NCBI RefSeq assembly: GCF_037977055.1 | Contig: NZ_CP150274.1 | Location: 5,208,001-5,272,000, forward strand | Source of the DNA: Paenibacillus sp. FSL K6-1096 | GTDB taxonomy: Bacteria; Bacillota; Bacilli; Paenibacillales; Paenibacillaceae | Direction of reading: 5' to 3' | DNA: 64,000 nt | In this document: piece by piece, positions 1 to 8,636 of the stretch | How positions within the stretch are numbered: position 1 is the first letter of the stretch | Layout of the letters: each line of letters starts with the position of its first letter | Position numbers and translations under genes: made by a program | Notes under the pieces: generated by a model | Seen by the model: only the letters and a program-made list of their open reading frames with translations | Told to the model about the DNA's origin: nothing | Database searches by the model: none

Positions 1-123
1 GGTCTCAGTAGCAGCCGGGCTGTCCCCGCTCTTATTGCCCACGGTAAGCCAGATCACCACAGCAGCAGCGATAATCAGGACGAGAGCGGCCAGAATGACA
101 CCGGTTTTTTTGTTCTTAGACAT
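1..123 (-). CDS. N-terminal part of a membrane-anchored protein (runs off window)
   Basis: Only the first 41 codons are in the window; the rest lies beyond position 1. The start is the ATG at 123-121, preceded on the minus strand by a GGTGG ribosome binding site. The visible sequence has a short basic start (MSKNKK), one hydrophobic segment at about residues 8-27, then a polar Ser/Gly/Asp-rich linker. That is the pattern of a signal anchor or uncleaved signal peptide with an extracytoplasmic domain. It is divergent from a TetR regulator, which would suit an efflux periplasmic-adaptor-type protein, but that is only inference because no domain is visible. Confidence 0.6.
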   Translation of the reverse strand, partial: MSKNKKTGVILAALVLIIAAAVVIWLTVGNKSGDSPAATET

Positions 124-370
124 ATTCCACCATCCATACAATTAGTTTCGTGGTTGCATCTTTACTATCATACCCCAGAACGAACGGGGAAGGATACTGA
201 TTTGGTGACATTTTGCGGGAGAAGCGCCGCGTGACGGGGAGGACGGTGTGATATTTTGATATAAAAAGTTGTCTTCTGCCTGCCGCCATGGTAAATTGAG
301 GGGGTTATGTGACCGGAACTTAATTATAGTCATTATGGGATATTCATTCCCGAAGAAAGGAGCTGTATCT

Positions 371-943
371 ATGTCCATTGACCGCAAAGCGCTGATCCTG
401 CAGGCCGCAACCTTGTCCTTCGTGCAATTCGGCTATAAGGCTACAACGATGGATCAGGTATCCAGAATCGCCAATGTGGGCAAAGGCACGATCTATACAT
501 TTTTCAAAACCAAGGAAGAGCTGTTCGAGGAAATTCTGGACAAGGCTACATCGGAGCTAACGTCTGTGATGAACAGTGTGGCGGCGGAGCATTCGACCTT
601 CGTCACTAAGCTGCTGCATCTGCTCGATTCCATTCTGGAATTCCGCCAGGACCATGAGCTGTTCGCGAAGCTGGCCCAGGAGGTGCGGGATATCGGAACC
701 GTTCAGGCGCTGGAAGGTGTCAAACGGATGGAAGCGTATGCGCTGGACTTCCTGAGACAGCAGATCGAGGAGGCCATCAGCCAAGGAGAGGTGAAGCCCT
801 GCGATTCCAGTGTGGCGGCATTCATGATTCTGCGGATGTACCTGGCCCTCACGATGGAGTGGAATAAAGCCCATGAGCCGCTGGACCAGGAGCGGATCAA
901 AGAGCATATGCTGCTGTTCATCTCTACAGGAATTCTGCAATAA
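371..943 (+). CDS. TetR/AcrR family transcriptional regulator
   Basis: 190-residue DNA-binding repressor of usual TetR length. The N-terminal helix-turn-helix is visible at about residues 20-47 (FGYKATTMDQVSRIANVGKG followed by TIYTFFKTKEEL). The rest is an all-helical ligand-binding and dimerisation domain with no recognisable ligand signature. ATG 371 is chosen because GAAAGGAG lies 8 bases upstream; the frame is open upstream to 269 but without a ribosome binding site. It is divergent from the membrane-anchored gene at 1-123, and TetR proteins commonly repress their divergent neighbour, so that gene is the likely target. No clear operator palindrome was found in 124-370. Confidence 0.9.
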   Translation: MSIDRKALILQAATLSFVQFGYKATTMDQVSRIANVGKGTIYTFFKTKEELFEEILDKATSELTSVMNSVAAEHSTFVTKLLHLLDSILEFRQDHELFAKLAQEVRDIGTVQALEGVKRMEAYALDFLRQQIEEAISQGEVKPCDSSVAAFMILRMYLALTMEWNKAHEPLDQERIKEHMLLFISTGILQ

Positions 944-1045
944 CGGGCTTGGGGAAGGAAGACAATCCGGGCGCAGCACGGAATCAGGCACAGTACATAG
1001 AAAGGCAGGGTACTGCTGTCTATTCCTGTAGTTGAGAGCGCCTTC

Positions 1046-2818
1046 ATGGAAGAGAGGCTGATGGTAATGAATGAGTATAACAGCAGCGAGGAGCTTGGGG
1101 AAAAGGGAGGACCGGCAGCACCCAAAGATCCGGTGGAGCGGCGGGAGGGCTTCTTCGTCATGTTCGAGACGGCGATTGAGGCCACGGCGCGGCCTGACGG
1201 TAAGCCCTCGCAGGAGGAATATCTGGAGGGCAACTATCTGATTGACAAGGCCAGATACATAGGCGGGGTTACAGATGAAGCGATGCTGGCGATGCTTACA
1301 AGCTGGGAGGGCTTCCGCAAGCTGGTTCACAGCATCGGCGTGTCGGTGAAGACGGCGAAGGAAAATAAAGCGGTCACCTTCCTGATGCAGAACTGGGGCC
1401 GGACCAGCAAATATGAGACAGGGACGCAGCACCGCGTAGCCTGCCCCGGGGATGGAACAGAAACTTTGCTTACGCTGGAGGACATCGGGTGGTCGGTGGA
1501 TGATGTGGCACCGGGCAAATTCGCCTTCGAGTTCGAGGAGGAAGGTGAACTGGCAACAGCCAGCATTGTCCTCTATCTGCATGACGGGTATCATGCTCCT
1601 GAGCTTACAGCGGAGCCTCCGGTTGACTTCGGCGCACCGGCCTACCGCGAGATGGTTGCCGGATCGCTGCTGCACCGCGGCAACAACCGGCGGCTGAAGA
1701 CAGCGATTGACAAGGCAGTGCGCGGTGAGGATGTGACCATGGCCTATATCGGCGGGTCCATTACGCAGGGGGCGGGAGCCAAGCCGATTCATACCGGGTG
1801 TTATGCCTATCAGTCGTATCTGCGGTTCAAGGAGCTGTATGGCAAGGATGGCGGTGAGAACATTCACTTTATCAAGGCCGGGGTGGGCGGAACGCCGTCC
1901 GAGCTGGGCATGATCCGTTATGAGCGGGATGTGCTGAAGGATGGGGCGGCCGCCCCGGACATTGTGATTGTGGAATTTGCCGTGAATGATGAAGGGGACG
2001 AGACGAAGGGCAACTGCTACGAAAGCCTGTGCCGCAAAATCCTCTCTGCTCTAAACCAGCCTGCGGTTATCCTGCTGTTCAGTGTGTTCGTCAATGACTG
2101 GAATCTGCAGGAGCGGCTCTCGCCTGTGGGCAGACGCTATAATCTGCCTATGGTCAGCGTCAAGGACGCGGTGACAGCGCAGTTCCGGCTCAGCAAGGCT
2201 GAAGGGAATCTCATCTCCAAAAGACAATTCTTCTACGATATCTACCATCCTACGAACGACGGGCATCAGGTTATGGCAGACTGCCTGGCTCATCTGTTCG
2301 CCGAAGCCGGACAGTCCGGGATGGACGAGGAGGAGGATACGCTGGCGGGACCGCCTGTGATTGGCAATGACTTCGTAGGTGTCCGGCTGCTCGACCGCAA
2401 AAGCGAACTGAGCCAAGCCGGTACTCCGGTTACTATCGAAGCTGGCGGCTTCGGGGGAACAGATGAGGATGTGCAGATGGTGGAGATGGATGACAGTCCG
2501 TCCGGCACCCCGCAATTTCCGTACAACTGGCAGCATACCGCCTCCTCTGGCGGCGAGAGCTTCAGGCTGAAGATCACAAGCCGGAATCTGATCCTGGTCT
2601 TCAAGGATTCAGGCAGCGCAGAAGCCGGCAAGGCGGAGGTGCTCGTTGACGGCAGGCTGGTCCTGACCGCCGATCCGCATGTGAACAACTGGACGCATTG
2701 CAACGCAGTTATTCTATATCAGGAGCAGCAGAGCCGGGAGCATACCGTAGAGATTTGTATGGCAGAAGGAGATCAGGACAAGAGCTTCACGATCCTGGGC
2801 TTCGGGTATACTGTATAA
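1046..2818 (+). CDS. SGNH/GDSL-type hydrolase
   Basis: 590 residues. The SGNH esterase blocks are visible: block I with the nucleophile serine (YIGGSITQG, about residue 234), block III with catalytic Asn (FAVNDEGD, about 314) and block V with the Asp-His pair (DIYHPTNDGH, about 397-406). About 190 residues precede block I and about 170 follow block V; both look like beta-rich accessory domains, as in carbohydrate esterases that deacetylate polysaccharides. No signal peptide is seen, so it is probably cytoplasmic. Alternative starts ATG 1061 and 1067 lie close by; 1067 has AGAGG nine bases upstream. It is a single gene with its own terminator. Substrate unknown. Confidence 0.8.
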   Translation: MEERLMVMNEYNSSEELGEKGGPAAPKDPVERREGFFVMFETAIEATARPDGKPSQEEYLEGNYLIDKARYIGGVTDEAMLAMLTSWEGFRKLVHSIGVSVKTAKENKAVTFLMQNWGRTSKYETGTQHRVACPGDGTETLLTLEDIGWSVDDVAPGKFAFEFEEEGELATASIVLYLHDGYHAPELTAEPPVDFGAPAYREMVAGSLLHRGNNRRLKTAIDKAVRGEDVTMAYIGGSITQGAGAKPIHTGCYAYQSYLRFKELYGKDGGENIHFIKAGVGGTPSELGMIRYERDVLKDGAAAPDIVIVEFAVNDEGDETKGNCYESLCRKILSALNQPAVILLFSVFVNDWNLQERLSPVGRRYNLPMVSVKDAVTAQFRLSKAEGNLISKRQFFYDIYHPTNDGHQVMADCLAHLFAEAGQSGMDEEEDTLAGPPVIGNDFVGVRLLDRKSELSQAGTPVTIEAGGFGGTDEDVQMVEMDDSPSGTPQFPYNWQHTASSGGESFRLKITSRNLILVFKDSGSAEAGKAEVLVDGRLVLTADPHVNNWTHCNAVILYQEQQSREHTVEICMAEGDQDKSFTILGFGYTV

Positions 2819-2827
2819 AAGCAATAT

Positions 2828-2877
2828 AAGGGTGCCTCAGAGCTGCGTTGAAGCGGCTGTCTGCGGCACCCTTTTTT
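2828..2877 (+). terminator. Rho-independent terminator of the SGNH hydrolase gene
   Basis: AAGGGTGCC pairs with GGCACCC across a partly paired loop and is followed by six T. It begins 10 bases after the stop codon. Confidence 0.85.
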
Positions 2878-2893
2878 GCGATTAGTTGGGGAA

Positions 2894-2919
2894 TACGAAA
2901 AACCGAACACAATGGGCGG
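2894..2919 (+). repeat. Dispersed intergenic motif, copy A
   Basis: TACGAAAAACCGAACACAAT followed by GGGCGG. Related copies lie at 5729-5750, 17781-17806 and 20200-20227, always in intergenic sequence. See findings. Confidence 0.5.
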
Positions 2920-2939
2920 GAACGTGGGTGCGCGGACCG

Positions 2940-3000
2940 GATATAAGGGGCACAAGGCCGCAGCATCCTTGAACTGTTTGGTTCTGTACCCCTTATCTGT
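2940..3000. other. Inverted repeat near the 3' end of the GT2 gene
   Basis: ATAAGGGGCACA and TGTACCCCTTAT pair with one mismatch over a loop of about 35 bases. It lies between the convergent SGNH and glycosyltransferase genes. There is no T-run, so termination is only a possibility. Confidence 0.4.
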
Positions 3001-3019
3001 TCTTTCCGGAATGTTGCGC

Positions 3020-3952
3020 TTAATCCAGCATAAACTCCCTATATTTATTCTTGCGGGGGTTGAGGACAAACAGGATGCCGCTGGCGTAGCCGGAGACAGC
3101 ATTGAAGTTCCGCTTGAGCGTAGACTTGACGGCGAGGTAAGACAAGGTCCAGAGCAGAGCGGCATAATTCTTCACCGGGGCCTTGCGCAGATTCAGCAGA
3201 TAGTAGTGGTTGACGGCAGTGGCCCGGGCCACCCGGCCTGCCTTGTCGCGCGAGCTGGGCGATTCATGGTGCATGATTTTCAGCTCCGGGTTAATCACCA
3301 GCTTGCCGTATCTGCTGGCCAGATGGCACATGTAGATATCGTCCGCCACCGCGTAGCTGGTCATCCAGGGGTAGGGCTTCATATCGCGCAGCGCCGAGCT
3401 GCGGAAGGACATATTGCAGCCGTGAAAAAAGTCCGTCTCAAACGTCTGCTCCGTCTCGCCCCACAGCAGCAGGGAACCGGCCAGTGTGCTGGCCGACAAC
3501 CGGCCCGGTGAAGCCGACATTTGGCAGGTCAGCCGGCCGAGCAGCTTGCCGGATCTGCTGCTGGAGAGACCTTTGGCGATGCCGCCGACACCGGCAATGG
3601 TCGGGTCAGACGCGTAGGTATCCAGCAGCTTGCGGATATATAACGGGTCGTCCAGCTCTGCGTCATCGTCGAAGCTGAGCATGATCCTGCCGTCGATCAG
3701 CCCAAGCGCTTCGTAGCGGGAGAGCCAGACGCCGGGTCTGGTTTTGCGGTAATACCGCAGCTCTGCATCCGGCAGACGCCCGAGCACCTGGCGGAAATAA
3801 TCCAGCACCTGCTCCTCCATTTCGCCGTCATCCACAATCAGCAGCTCTATAGAGACGTCCTCCAGTCCCGTCTGCCTGCCGATGGACTCTATGCAGAGCG
3901 TAAGGTCGCTGATCCGGTTGCGTGTAGGAATGACTATCGACAAGTCATGCAT
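3020..3952 (-). CDS. GT2-family glycosyltransferase
   Basis: About 310 residues. It opens with the GT-A signature LSIVIPTRNR, followed by the nucleotide-sugar strand (ELLIVDDGE) and the metal-binding triad (SFDDDAELDD). A later acidic stretch and HH motif are consistent with the acceptor side of inverting GT2 enzymes. No membrane segments are seen, so it is probably a soluble enzyme that transfers a sugar to a surface glycan or protein. The start is ATG 3952 (MHDLSIV), with GGAAGGAG nine bases upstream; ATG 3958 and 3979 are in frame but less well spaced. The donor and acceptor cannot be read from the sequence, and there is no surrounding polysaccharide cluster. Confidence 0.85.
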   Translation of the reverse strand: MHDLSIVIPTRNRISDLTLCIESIGRQTGLEDVSIELLIVDDGEMEEQVLDYFRQVLGRLPDAELRYYRKTRPGVWLSRYEALGLIDGRIMLSFDDDAELDDPLYIRKLLDTYASDPTIAGVGGIAKGLSSSRSGKLLGRLTCQMSASPGRLSASTLAGSLLLWGETEQTFETDFFHGCNMSFRSSALRDMKPYPWMTSYAVADDIYMCHLASRYGKLVINPELKIMHHESPSSRDKAGRVARATAVNHYYLLNLRKAPVKNYAALLWTLSYLAVKSTLKRNFNAVSGYASGILFVLNPRKNKYREFMLD

Positions 3953-4111
3953 TGCCATTGACTCCTTCCGGGACGCCATAGACCGTCCGTTGGTATTAGG
4001 GGCGCAGGGCCCCTTCGCTGCTTTTATTTTACCTGCCGCGGCTGCCAGGCGTATATACCTCTTTGGTTTACTTTTGTTCGGGACCGGCAGATTTATATTC
4101 AGAAAGTTTGT

Positions 4112-4140
4112 TTGTAATTTTCGGTTTATAACTATATAAT
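4112..4140 (+). promoter_or_regulatory. Sigma-A promoter of the DsbA-like gene
   Basis: TTGTAA, 17-base spacer, then a consensus TATAAT. Confidence 0.8.
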
Positions 4141-4176
4141 AGTAAGTGAAATTAACAAACTTCAGGAGGAATTCCG

Positions 4177-4902
4177 ATGAGAATTGATATATGGTCTGAC
4201 TACGCCTGCCCCTTCTGCTATATCGGCAAAAGACGGCTGGAGCACGCGTTGAGCCAATTCCCCGGCCGGGATCAGGTAGAGGTCGTCTTCCGCAGCTTCC
4301 AGCTCGATCCTAATGCCCGCACCGATGAGACGCGGGATATCCACGAGCTGCTGGCCGCCAAATACGGAATGACCCGCGACAAGGCCAAGGCGATGAACGC
4401 CCAGCTTGCCGAGCAAGCCCAGGGAGTGGGGCTGGACTTCCATTTCGATACGATCCAGTCTACGAACACATTCGACGCTCACCGCCTGAGCCATTATGCT
4501 GCAACCCAAGGCAAGGCTCCGCAGTTGACCGAACGGCTGCTCCGCGCTTACTTCACCGATTCGCTGAATGTGGGTGACCGCAAGGTGCTGGCTGAGCTGG
4601 CCGCCGAAGTTGGACTTGATCAGGCTGGAGTAGCAGAGGTTCTTGACAGTGAGGCGTATGGCGACCGGGTGGAGGCCGACATTGAAGCGGCCCGGCAGCT
4701 GAACATCACCGGCGTTCCGTTCTTTGTCTTCAACAATAAGTACGCCGTATCCGGCGCGCAGCCGGGTCCGGTATTCACTGAAGTGCTGGACACCGTATGG
4801 GCGGAGGAACAGAAGGGTCCGGAGCTTCAGGTGGTCGGCCAGCCGAAGTCCGGGGCTGCACCGTCTGCTGACGGCTGCGATGACGGTTCCTGCAGTATTT
4901 AA
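4177..4902 (+). CDS. DsbA-family thiol oxidoreductase (FrnE-like)
   Basis: 241 residues. An N-terminal thioredoxin-fold strand leads to the active site CPFCYIG (Cys 12 and 15), followed by a long helical insertion and the cis-Pro region near ITGVPFFVFNN. This architecture matches the cytoplasmic DsbA-like FrnE group, also annotated as 2-hydroxychromene-2-carboxylate isomerase-like. There is no signal peptide. A Cys-containing tail (DGCDDGSCSI) is a second CxxxxC pair of the sort seen in some FrnE proteins. The start has AGGAGG seven bases upstream and a strong promoter. It is a single gene with its own terminator. The likely role is cytoplasmic disulfide or redox handling; substrate unknown. 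Confidence 0.88.
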   Translation: MRIDIWSDYACPFCYIGKRRLEHALSQFPGRDQVEVVFRSFQLDPNARTDETRDIHELLAAKYGMTRDKAKAMNAQLAEQAQGVGLDFHFDTIQSTNTFDAHRLSHYAATQGKAPQLTERLLRAYFTDSLNVGDRKVLAELAAEVGLDQAGVAEVLDSEAYGDRVEADIEAARQLNITGVPFFVFNNKYAVSGAQPGPVFTEVLDTVWAEEQKGPELQVVGQPKSGAAPSADGCDDGSCSI

Positions 4903-4913
4903 TTGAATTTTGG

Positions 4914-4947
4914 AAGGGAGCTGACCGTGACAGCTCCCTTTCGTTTT
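4914..4947 (+). terminator. Terminator of the DsbA-like gene
   Basis: Ten-base perfect stem AAGGGAGCTG / CAGCTCCCTT, then TTTCGTTTT. Confidence 0.9.
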
Positions 4948-5004
4948 AATGGGAACTGTAGGGATTGGTGCGGAAGAATGAAAAGTTAGGCAGGAGGAAT
5001 GACT

Positions 5005-5703
5005 ATGCTGCTGCAAGATACGGATCAGCTTGACGATCTGCAGGGTTTTCTAACCAGTTGGTACGGAAGGAGCGACAGCTCTTATGGTGTACCGGTGGAC
5101 GTGATTCCAGCGTATCTGCCAAAGGCGTTGCATGAATTATATGCTTTTGCAGGACGCTGGAAAGAGGGGGCGGACGATCGCCCCGGGAACTCTCCAGAGA
5201 TATTTCAACAGCAGGACTGCCTGTATCCAGTGGAGCGGCTGAAGAAGGATCAGGGTATGGTTACGTTCCTGGAGGAGAATCAGGCGAACTGGACTTGTCA
5301 GGTGGAGGCAGGCAACAACGATTCTCCGGTCTACTGCGACGCGCACTTGCTTTGGGATGACAGGGCAGAGGGACATAGCATCGTAAACGGCTCTTTATAC
5401 CATTTTCTGAAAAGCTTCTGCTTACAGGAGGTTGTTTTCGGCTGCAAATATCTTTACAGGATGGAAGGAAAATTAGATTCTATAGAGATGTTGTTTGATA
5501 AGCCGGTTGAAGAGGTGTGGCTAAACGGGTACTATACGGGTCCTAAAGAAGAGGGACCTACCCATAGCTTTTACCGATGCGGGGACGTACTGCTCATGGA
5601 GCGGTATGGTGATTTCTGGTTAGGATCTAACTCTGATTTGCCTTCAGCTTTGAATGACGATGTCCTGTCTTTAATGAAACTGAGAAAGATTAAACCTGAT
5701 TGA
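5005..5703 (+). CDS. SMI1/KNR4 (SUKH)-like protein of unknown function
   Basis: 232 residues without membrane segments. The pattern of Trp, aromatic and acidic residues (LPKALHELYAFAGRW, then CLYPVERLKKDQGMVTFLEE, then YCDAHLLWDD) resembles SUKH/SMI1-KNR4 proteins. Some of those are immunity proteins for contact-dependent toxins and others are orphan housekeeping genes. No toxin gene is adjacent, so an immunity role is not supported here. ATG 5005 is chosen because AGGAGG sits seven bases upstream; ATG 4999 would be only one base from it. Family assignment is tentative. Confidence 0.65.
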   Translation: MLLQDTDQLDDLQGFLTSWYGRSDSSYGVPVDVIPAYLPKALHELYAFAGRWKEGADDRPGNSPEIFQQQDCLYPVERLKKDQGMVTFLEENQANWTCQVEAGNNDSPVYCDAHLLWDDRAEGHSIVNGSLYHFLKSFCLQEVVFGCKYLYRMEGKLDSIEMLFDKPVEEVWLNGYYTGPKEEGPTHSFYRCGDVLLMERYGDFWLGSNSDLPSALNDDVLSLMKLRKIKPD

Positions 5704-5728
5704 GTACAGGGAACCTCGGGCCTTGAGC

Positions 5729-5750
5729 GGAGAACCGAACACAATGTGCA
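5729..5750 (+). repeat. Dispersed intergenic motif, copy B
   Basis: CGGAGAACCGAACACAATGT shares the ACCGAACACAATG core with copy A at 2894. Confidence 0.5.
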
Positions 5751-5787
5751 CCCAAGTATACATGTGTGAAGCCTTCTGCCAGTTCAT

Positions 5788-5822
5788 GTTCAACCCGCCG
5801 TCCTCAGACTGGCGGGTTGAAC
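5788..5822. other. Perfect 12-bp inverted repeat downstream of the oleate hydratase
   Basis: GTTCAACCCGCC and GGCGGGTTGAAC are separated by 11 bases. It lies between convergent genes. There is no T-run on either side, so it could be a 3'-end stabilising hairpin rather than a classic terminator. Confidence 0.55.
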
Positions 5823-5860
5823 GACCAGGCAGACAACATCGCGTCAGCCGGATTCGCCCG

Positions 5861-7444
5861 TTAGCGGAACGAAGTAATCACACTGGAGAACAGCGTGCGC
5901 ACATCATGCGGGTAATCGCTGATCCGCTCTACCGGGCGGTTTACGCCAAACAGTGTATAGACTGCGATCCGGGCGGCCCGTACGGAATATTCCTCCGTGA
6001 AGACAACATCGTCCGGGATTTCGCAGAATTGCCCGATGAAGGCCAGGTTGGTGGAGCCTTCCGGCACAACCGGCGGACGGTCGCTGTTCAGTCTCGGCAT
6101 GAATTGCGCGGTGATATACGGCATCATGCAAGGAATACAATTGGCAGTCGCCATGATCTCATCCTTGTGGGCCGTGAAATGCAGATGCCCGAGCAGCTCC
6201 TCCATAATCTCTTCACCGGTACAATCGCACATCTTTTTGTGTACATAATCGCCGACCTTGTCCGGGAACAGCCCATAGCCCCAGAATACTCTGACATGCT
6301 CGGGCTGGTTGCGGAAATGCGGCTGGAACGCCAGCACGACCGACATCAGCCAGCTGGAATCCTTGAACGTTACGAGTGCGCCGGTACCGGCCCGGTTGCG
6401 GGTGAAGTTCTCCATCAGATCGAAGAATTTCGAGTCCTGGAAGGTGACGGTGAAGGATTCCCATTTGGACTCATTCACATGATCGGCGAAGGAAGACGGG
6501 TTGCCCAACCCCGGCTTTTTCGCAGCGATGTTCTCCCACAGCTTCCATGAGCTGCCCTTGCTGCCGTTTATGCCGGGGGCGGAGGTCATGGACCCGAGGC
6601 TGGAGCCCTCGGTCATCGAACCGTTCGTAATAATTACACGGTCGTGTTCATGAATCTGAATGGTGTCCTCCACGCCATCACGGACGACCTTCATTGCAGT
6701 CACAGTGATGCCGTCGCCATCCTTGAATTCCAGATCGGTGACCGTGCATTTCAAGGTGAAGTCTACCCCCAGCGGCTCCAGGTACTGCTGAAGCGGTACA
6801 ATAATCGAGTCATATTGGTTATAAGGGGTGCGGGTGACACCTTCGAGCGTCTGGATTCTCGGGAACTCGTGCATGAAGCGGAGCATATACCGTTTAAATT
6901 CCACCGCGCTGTGCCAAGGCTGGAAGGCGAAGGTGGTGGCCCACATGAACCAGAAGTTCGTGGTGAAGAAATGGGGCGCGAACCATTCGTTAATGCGCAT
7001 TTTGCCTAAAGCAGGCTCCGGTGTGATCAACAGCTTGCCCAGCGCCAGCCGGTCCGCCATATCGAAGCCCATGGAGCTGACATCCTGAATCTCGCCCGTG
7101 CTGTCGATCAGGCGTGCTCTGGAGCGGGTGGGATTGGCATTGTCGAACTGTGTAATTTCCTCCCGCAGTGTCAGGCCCGGCTGATCCACGGAGGGAATCG
7201 TGCTGAGCAGCTCCCACAGATTCTCATAGGTCTCATCGTTCAGCATCCGCCCGCCGCGGATCACATAGCCGTGCTCCGCATCGCCTGCCCCGTCATTGCT
7301 GCCCCCAAGGATCTTCATTTCCTCCAGAATGTGAATATTTTGGCCGGGGAAACCGCAATCCCGCACCAGATAGACCGCACCTGCAAGCGATGCAAGACCG
7401 CCGCCGACAAAATACACCTGCTCCTTGCCATACTCTCTTTTCAC
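5861..7444 (-). CDS. Oleate hydratase (myosin-cross-reactive antigen family)
   Basis: 527 residues. FAD-dependent oleate hydratases add water to the cis-9 double bond of unsaturated fatty acids to give 10-hydroxy acids. The N-terminal dinucleotide-binding motif is visible (VYFVGGGLASLAGAVYL, residues 10-26), as is the family signature around ILEEMKILGGSNDGAGD and GYVIRGGRMLNDETYENLW. The C-terminal section FIGQFCEIPDDVVFTEEYSV is also characteristic. It is somewhat shorter than many members, but all recognisable blocks are present. The start is GTG with GGAGG nine bases upstream. Probably membrane-peripheral; the role is inferred as detoxification of unsaturated fatty acids. No other lipid genes are adjacent. 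Confidence 0.93.
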   Translation of the reverse strand: MKREYGKEQVYFVGGGLASLAGAVYLVRDCGFPGQNIHILEEMKILGGSNDGAGDAEHGYVIRGGRMLNDETYENLWELLSTIPSVDQPGLTLREEITQFDNANPTRSRARLIDSTGEIQDVSSMGFDMADRLALGKLLITPEPALGKMRINEWFAPHFFTTNFWFMWATTFAFQPWHSAVEFKRYMLRFMHEFPRIQTLEGVTRTPYNQYDSIIVPLQQYLEPLGVDFTLKCTVTDLEFKDGDGITVTAMKVVRDGVEDTIQIHEHDRVIITNGSMTEGSSLGSMTSAPGINGSKGSSWKLWENIAAKKPGLGNPSSFADHVNESKWESFTVTFQDSKFFDLMENFTRNRAGTGALVTFKDSSWLMSVVLAFQPHFRNQPEHVRVFWGYGLFPDKVGDYVHKKMCDCTGEEIMEELLGHLHFTAHKDEIMATANCIPCMMPYITAQFMPRLNSDRPPVVPEGSTNLAFIGQFCEIPDDVVFTEEYSVRAARIAVYTLFGVNRPVERISDYPHDVRTLFSSVITSFR

Positions 7445-7580
7445 TGCTTACCGCCTCCATAGAATTGCTTGATTACTGAACCTGAACCGAGTGTAATCCA
7501 GCCGCGGTGTGGAAGGTATTGGCAAAAGTCAGCAGGTGTACAGAATTTGCCCAAAGCGCCCAAAGTGTGTAGCAATACGA

Positions 7581-7614
7581 CAAAAAAGCCGCAAAACAAT
7601 CCCACAATGTGGGG
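7581..7614 (-). terminator. Terminator-like hairpin after the germination/RluA transcript
   Basis: On the minus strand CCCCAC-ATT-GTGGG is followed by ATTGTTTTGCGGCTTTTTTG. The sequence after the stem resembles the element at 29198-29220 (see findings). Confidence 0.6.
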
Positions 7615-7663
7615 CTTAGTAAAAAAACCGCAACCCCAAAGGTTACGGCATTCACAGCTAAGA

Positions 7664-8059
7664 TCAGCGCCTGCGCATATATAGTACCAGCAGTCTTACT
7701 CCTTCTGCGATCAGACCCAGCGCCAGTCCGCCTGCTGAGTATACCCAAAAGGTAAGAAAGCCGGCTAGATCCTCCCAGCCCGACATGTTCTGGTACGTAC
7801 TGAGGTACATCAGGCAGAGGCCCAGCACAATTCCGGCTGTGGTGATCACCCATAGGAGCCGGGCCCCCAGCCAGCCGAAGCCGTTGACAATACCGGAGAA
7901 GACAAGTGATAGGATAGCCCAGCGCCCGCACAGGGTAAGATTAAATTCATCCCCAAGCAGCACGAACCGGTGCAGAATCAGCAGCAGCCATAAGATTATT
8001 GCATAACCGGCAGCCCAGGCCAGCCAGCGTCCCGAACGGGCGGAAGGCAGGAAGCTCAT
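7664..8059 (-). CDS. Four-helix membrane protein of unknown function
   Basis: 131 residues with four hydrophobic segments (about 12-31, 45-62, 66-88 and 100-124) and a basic C-terminus (YMRRR). No family is recognised. It is the last gene of the minus-strand run that starts with the germination genes, and starts 16 bases after the stop of the preceding gene, which implies co-transcription. A terminator-like hairpin follows at 7581-7614. Confidence 0.6.
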   Translation of the reverse strand: MSFLPSARSGRWLAWAAGYAIILWLLLILHRFVLLGDEFNLTLCGRWAILSLVFSGIVNGFGWLGARLLWVITTAGIVLGLCLMYLSTYQNMSGWEDLAGFLTFWVYSAGGLALGLIAEGVRLLVLYMRRR

Positions 8060-8075
8060 GTGCAGTTCACCCCGC

Positions 8076-8636
8076 TTACAGATTGAATAGCTTTTCCAGT
8101 TCCTCTGTACTTTGCAGCAGATAATTCAGCAGCCCGGGAAGATCCTCCATCTGGTCCTCCGTGAGCAGGCGGCGGAAATGAAGCTCTACGCCATTCTGAT
8201 AGACAGGTTCAACCGCCCCGTAGCGGAAGCGGAGCGTCTGCACAGGACGTAGCTCAGGTCCCCAGATCGTGGTCAGAATCTCCTCCACCGCCGCACATTG
8301 CACCTTCACATCGCTAATCTCCATATCAAAACGCAGGGTCAGCGTGCAGCCGGGCTGCCCGCCCGGAGTCTCCAGAATCTCATCGCCCAGCTCCTTCACG
8401 GTAGAGCGGAGCACAATTCCGGCGGTGACATGTCTGCCTCCGGTCAGCTTGAAGGCGAGACTGAACTCCCGGGACATCAGGGCGAGGTCAAGCAGATCCG
8501 AACGGTCTGTAATCACAAGGAGTCCGTCCAGATTATCATAATCGTAGAGCTGATTCTCCAGTGTTACCTTGATATTGTCAAAAACAGTGGGATGAAACAC
8601 AGCAGCACCTGCCTTTTGTACCCTCCGCGAGTCCAT
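8076..8636 (-). CDS. Conserved-looking soluble protein of unknown function
   Basis: 186 residues, acidic, no membrane segment and no recognised motif. The middle is predicted to be beta-rich (long alternating hydrophobic stretches such as CTLTLRFDMEISDVKVQCAAVEEI); the C-terminus is helical and acidic. Its ATG overlaps the TGA of the pseudouridine synthase by one base (TGATG), so translation is probably coupled. Function cannot be assigned. Confidence 0.6.
   Translation of the reverse strand: MDSRRVQKAGAAVFHPTVFDNIKVTLENQLYDYDNLDGLLVITDRSDLLDLALMSREFSLAFKLTGGRHVTAGIVLRSTVKELGDEILETPGGQPGCTLTLRFDMEISDVKVQCAAVEEILTTIWGPELRPVQTLRFRYGAVEPVYQNGVELHFRRLLTEDQMEDLPGLLNYLLQSTEELEKLFNL

Noticed and set aside
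557..1867. 436-codon minus-strand frame over the TetR and SGNH genes
   Set aside because: Shadow of two well-supported genes in the opposite strand; no ribosome site.
5005..5703. Immunity gene of a toxin system
   Set aside because: SUKH-like sequence alone is not enough; no toxin or secretion gene is adjacent.
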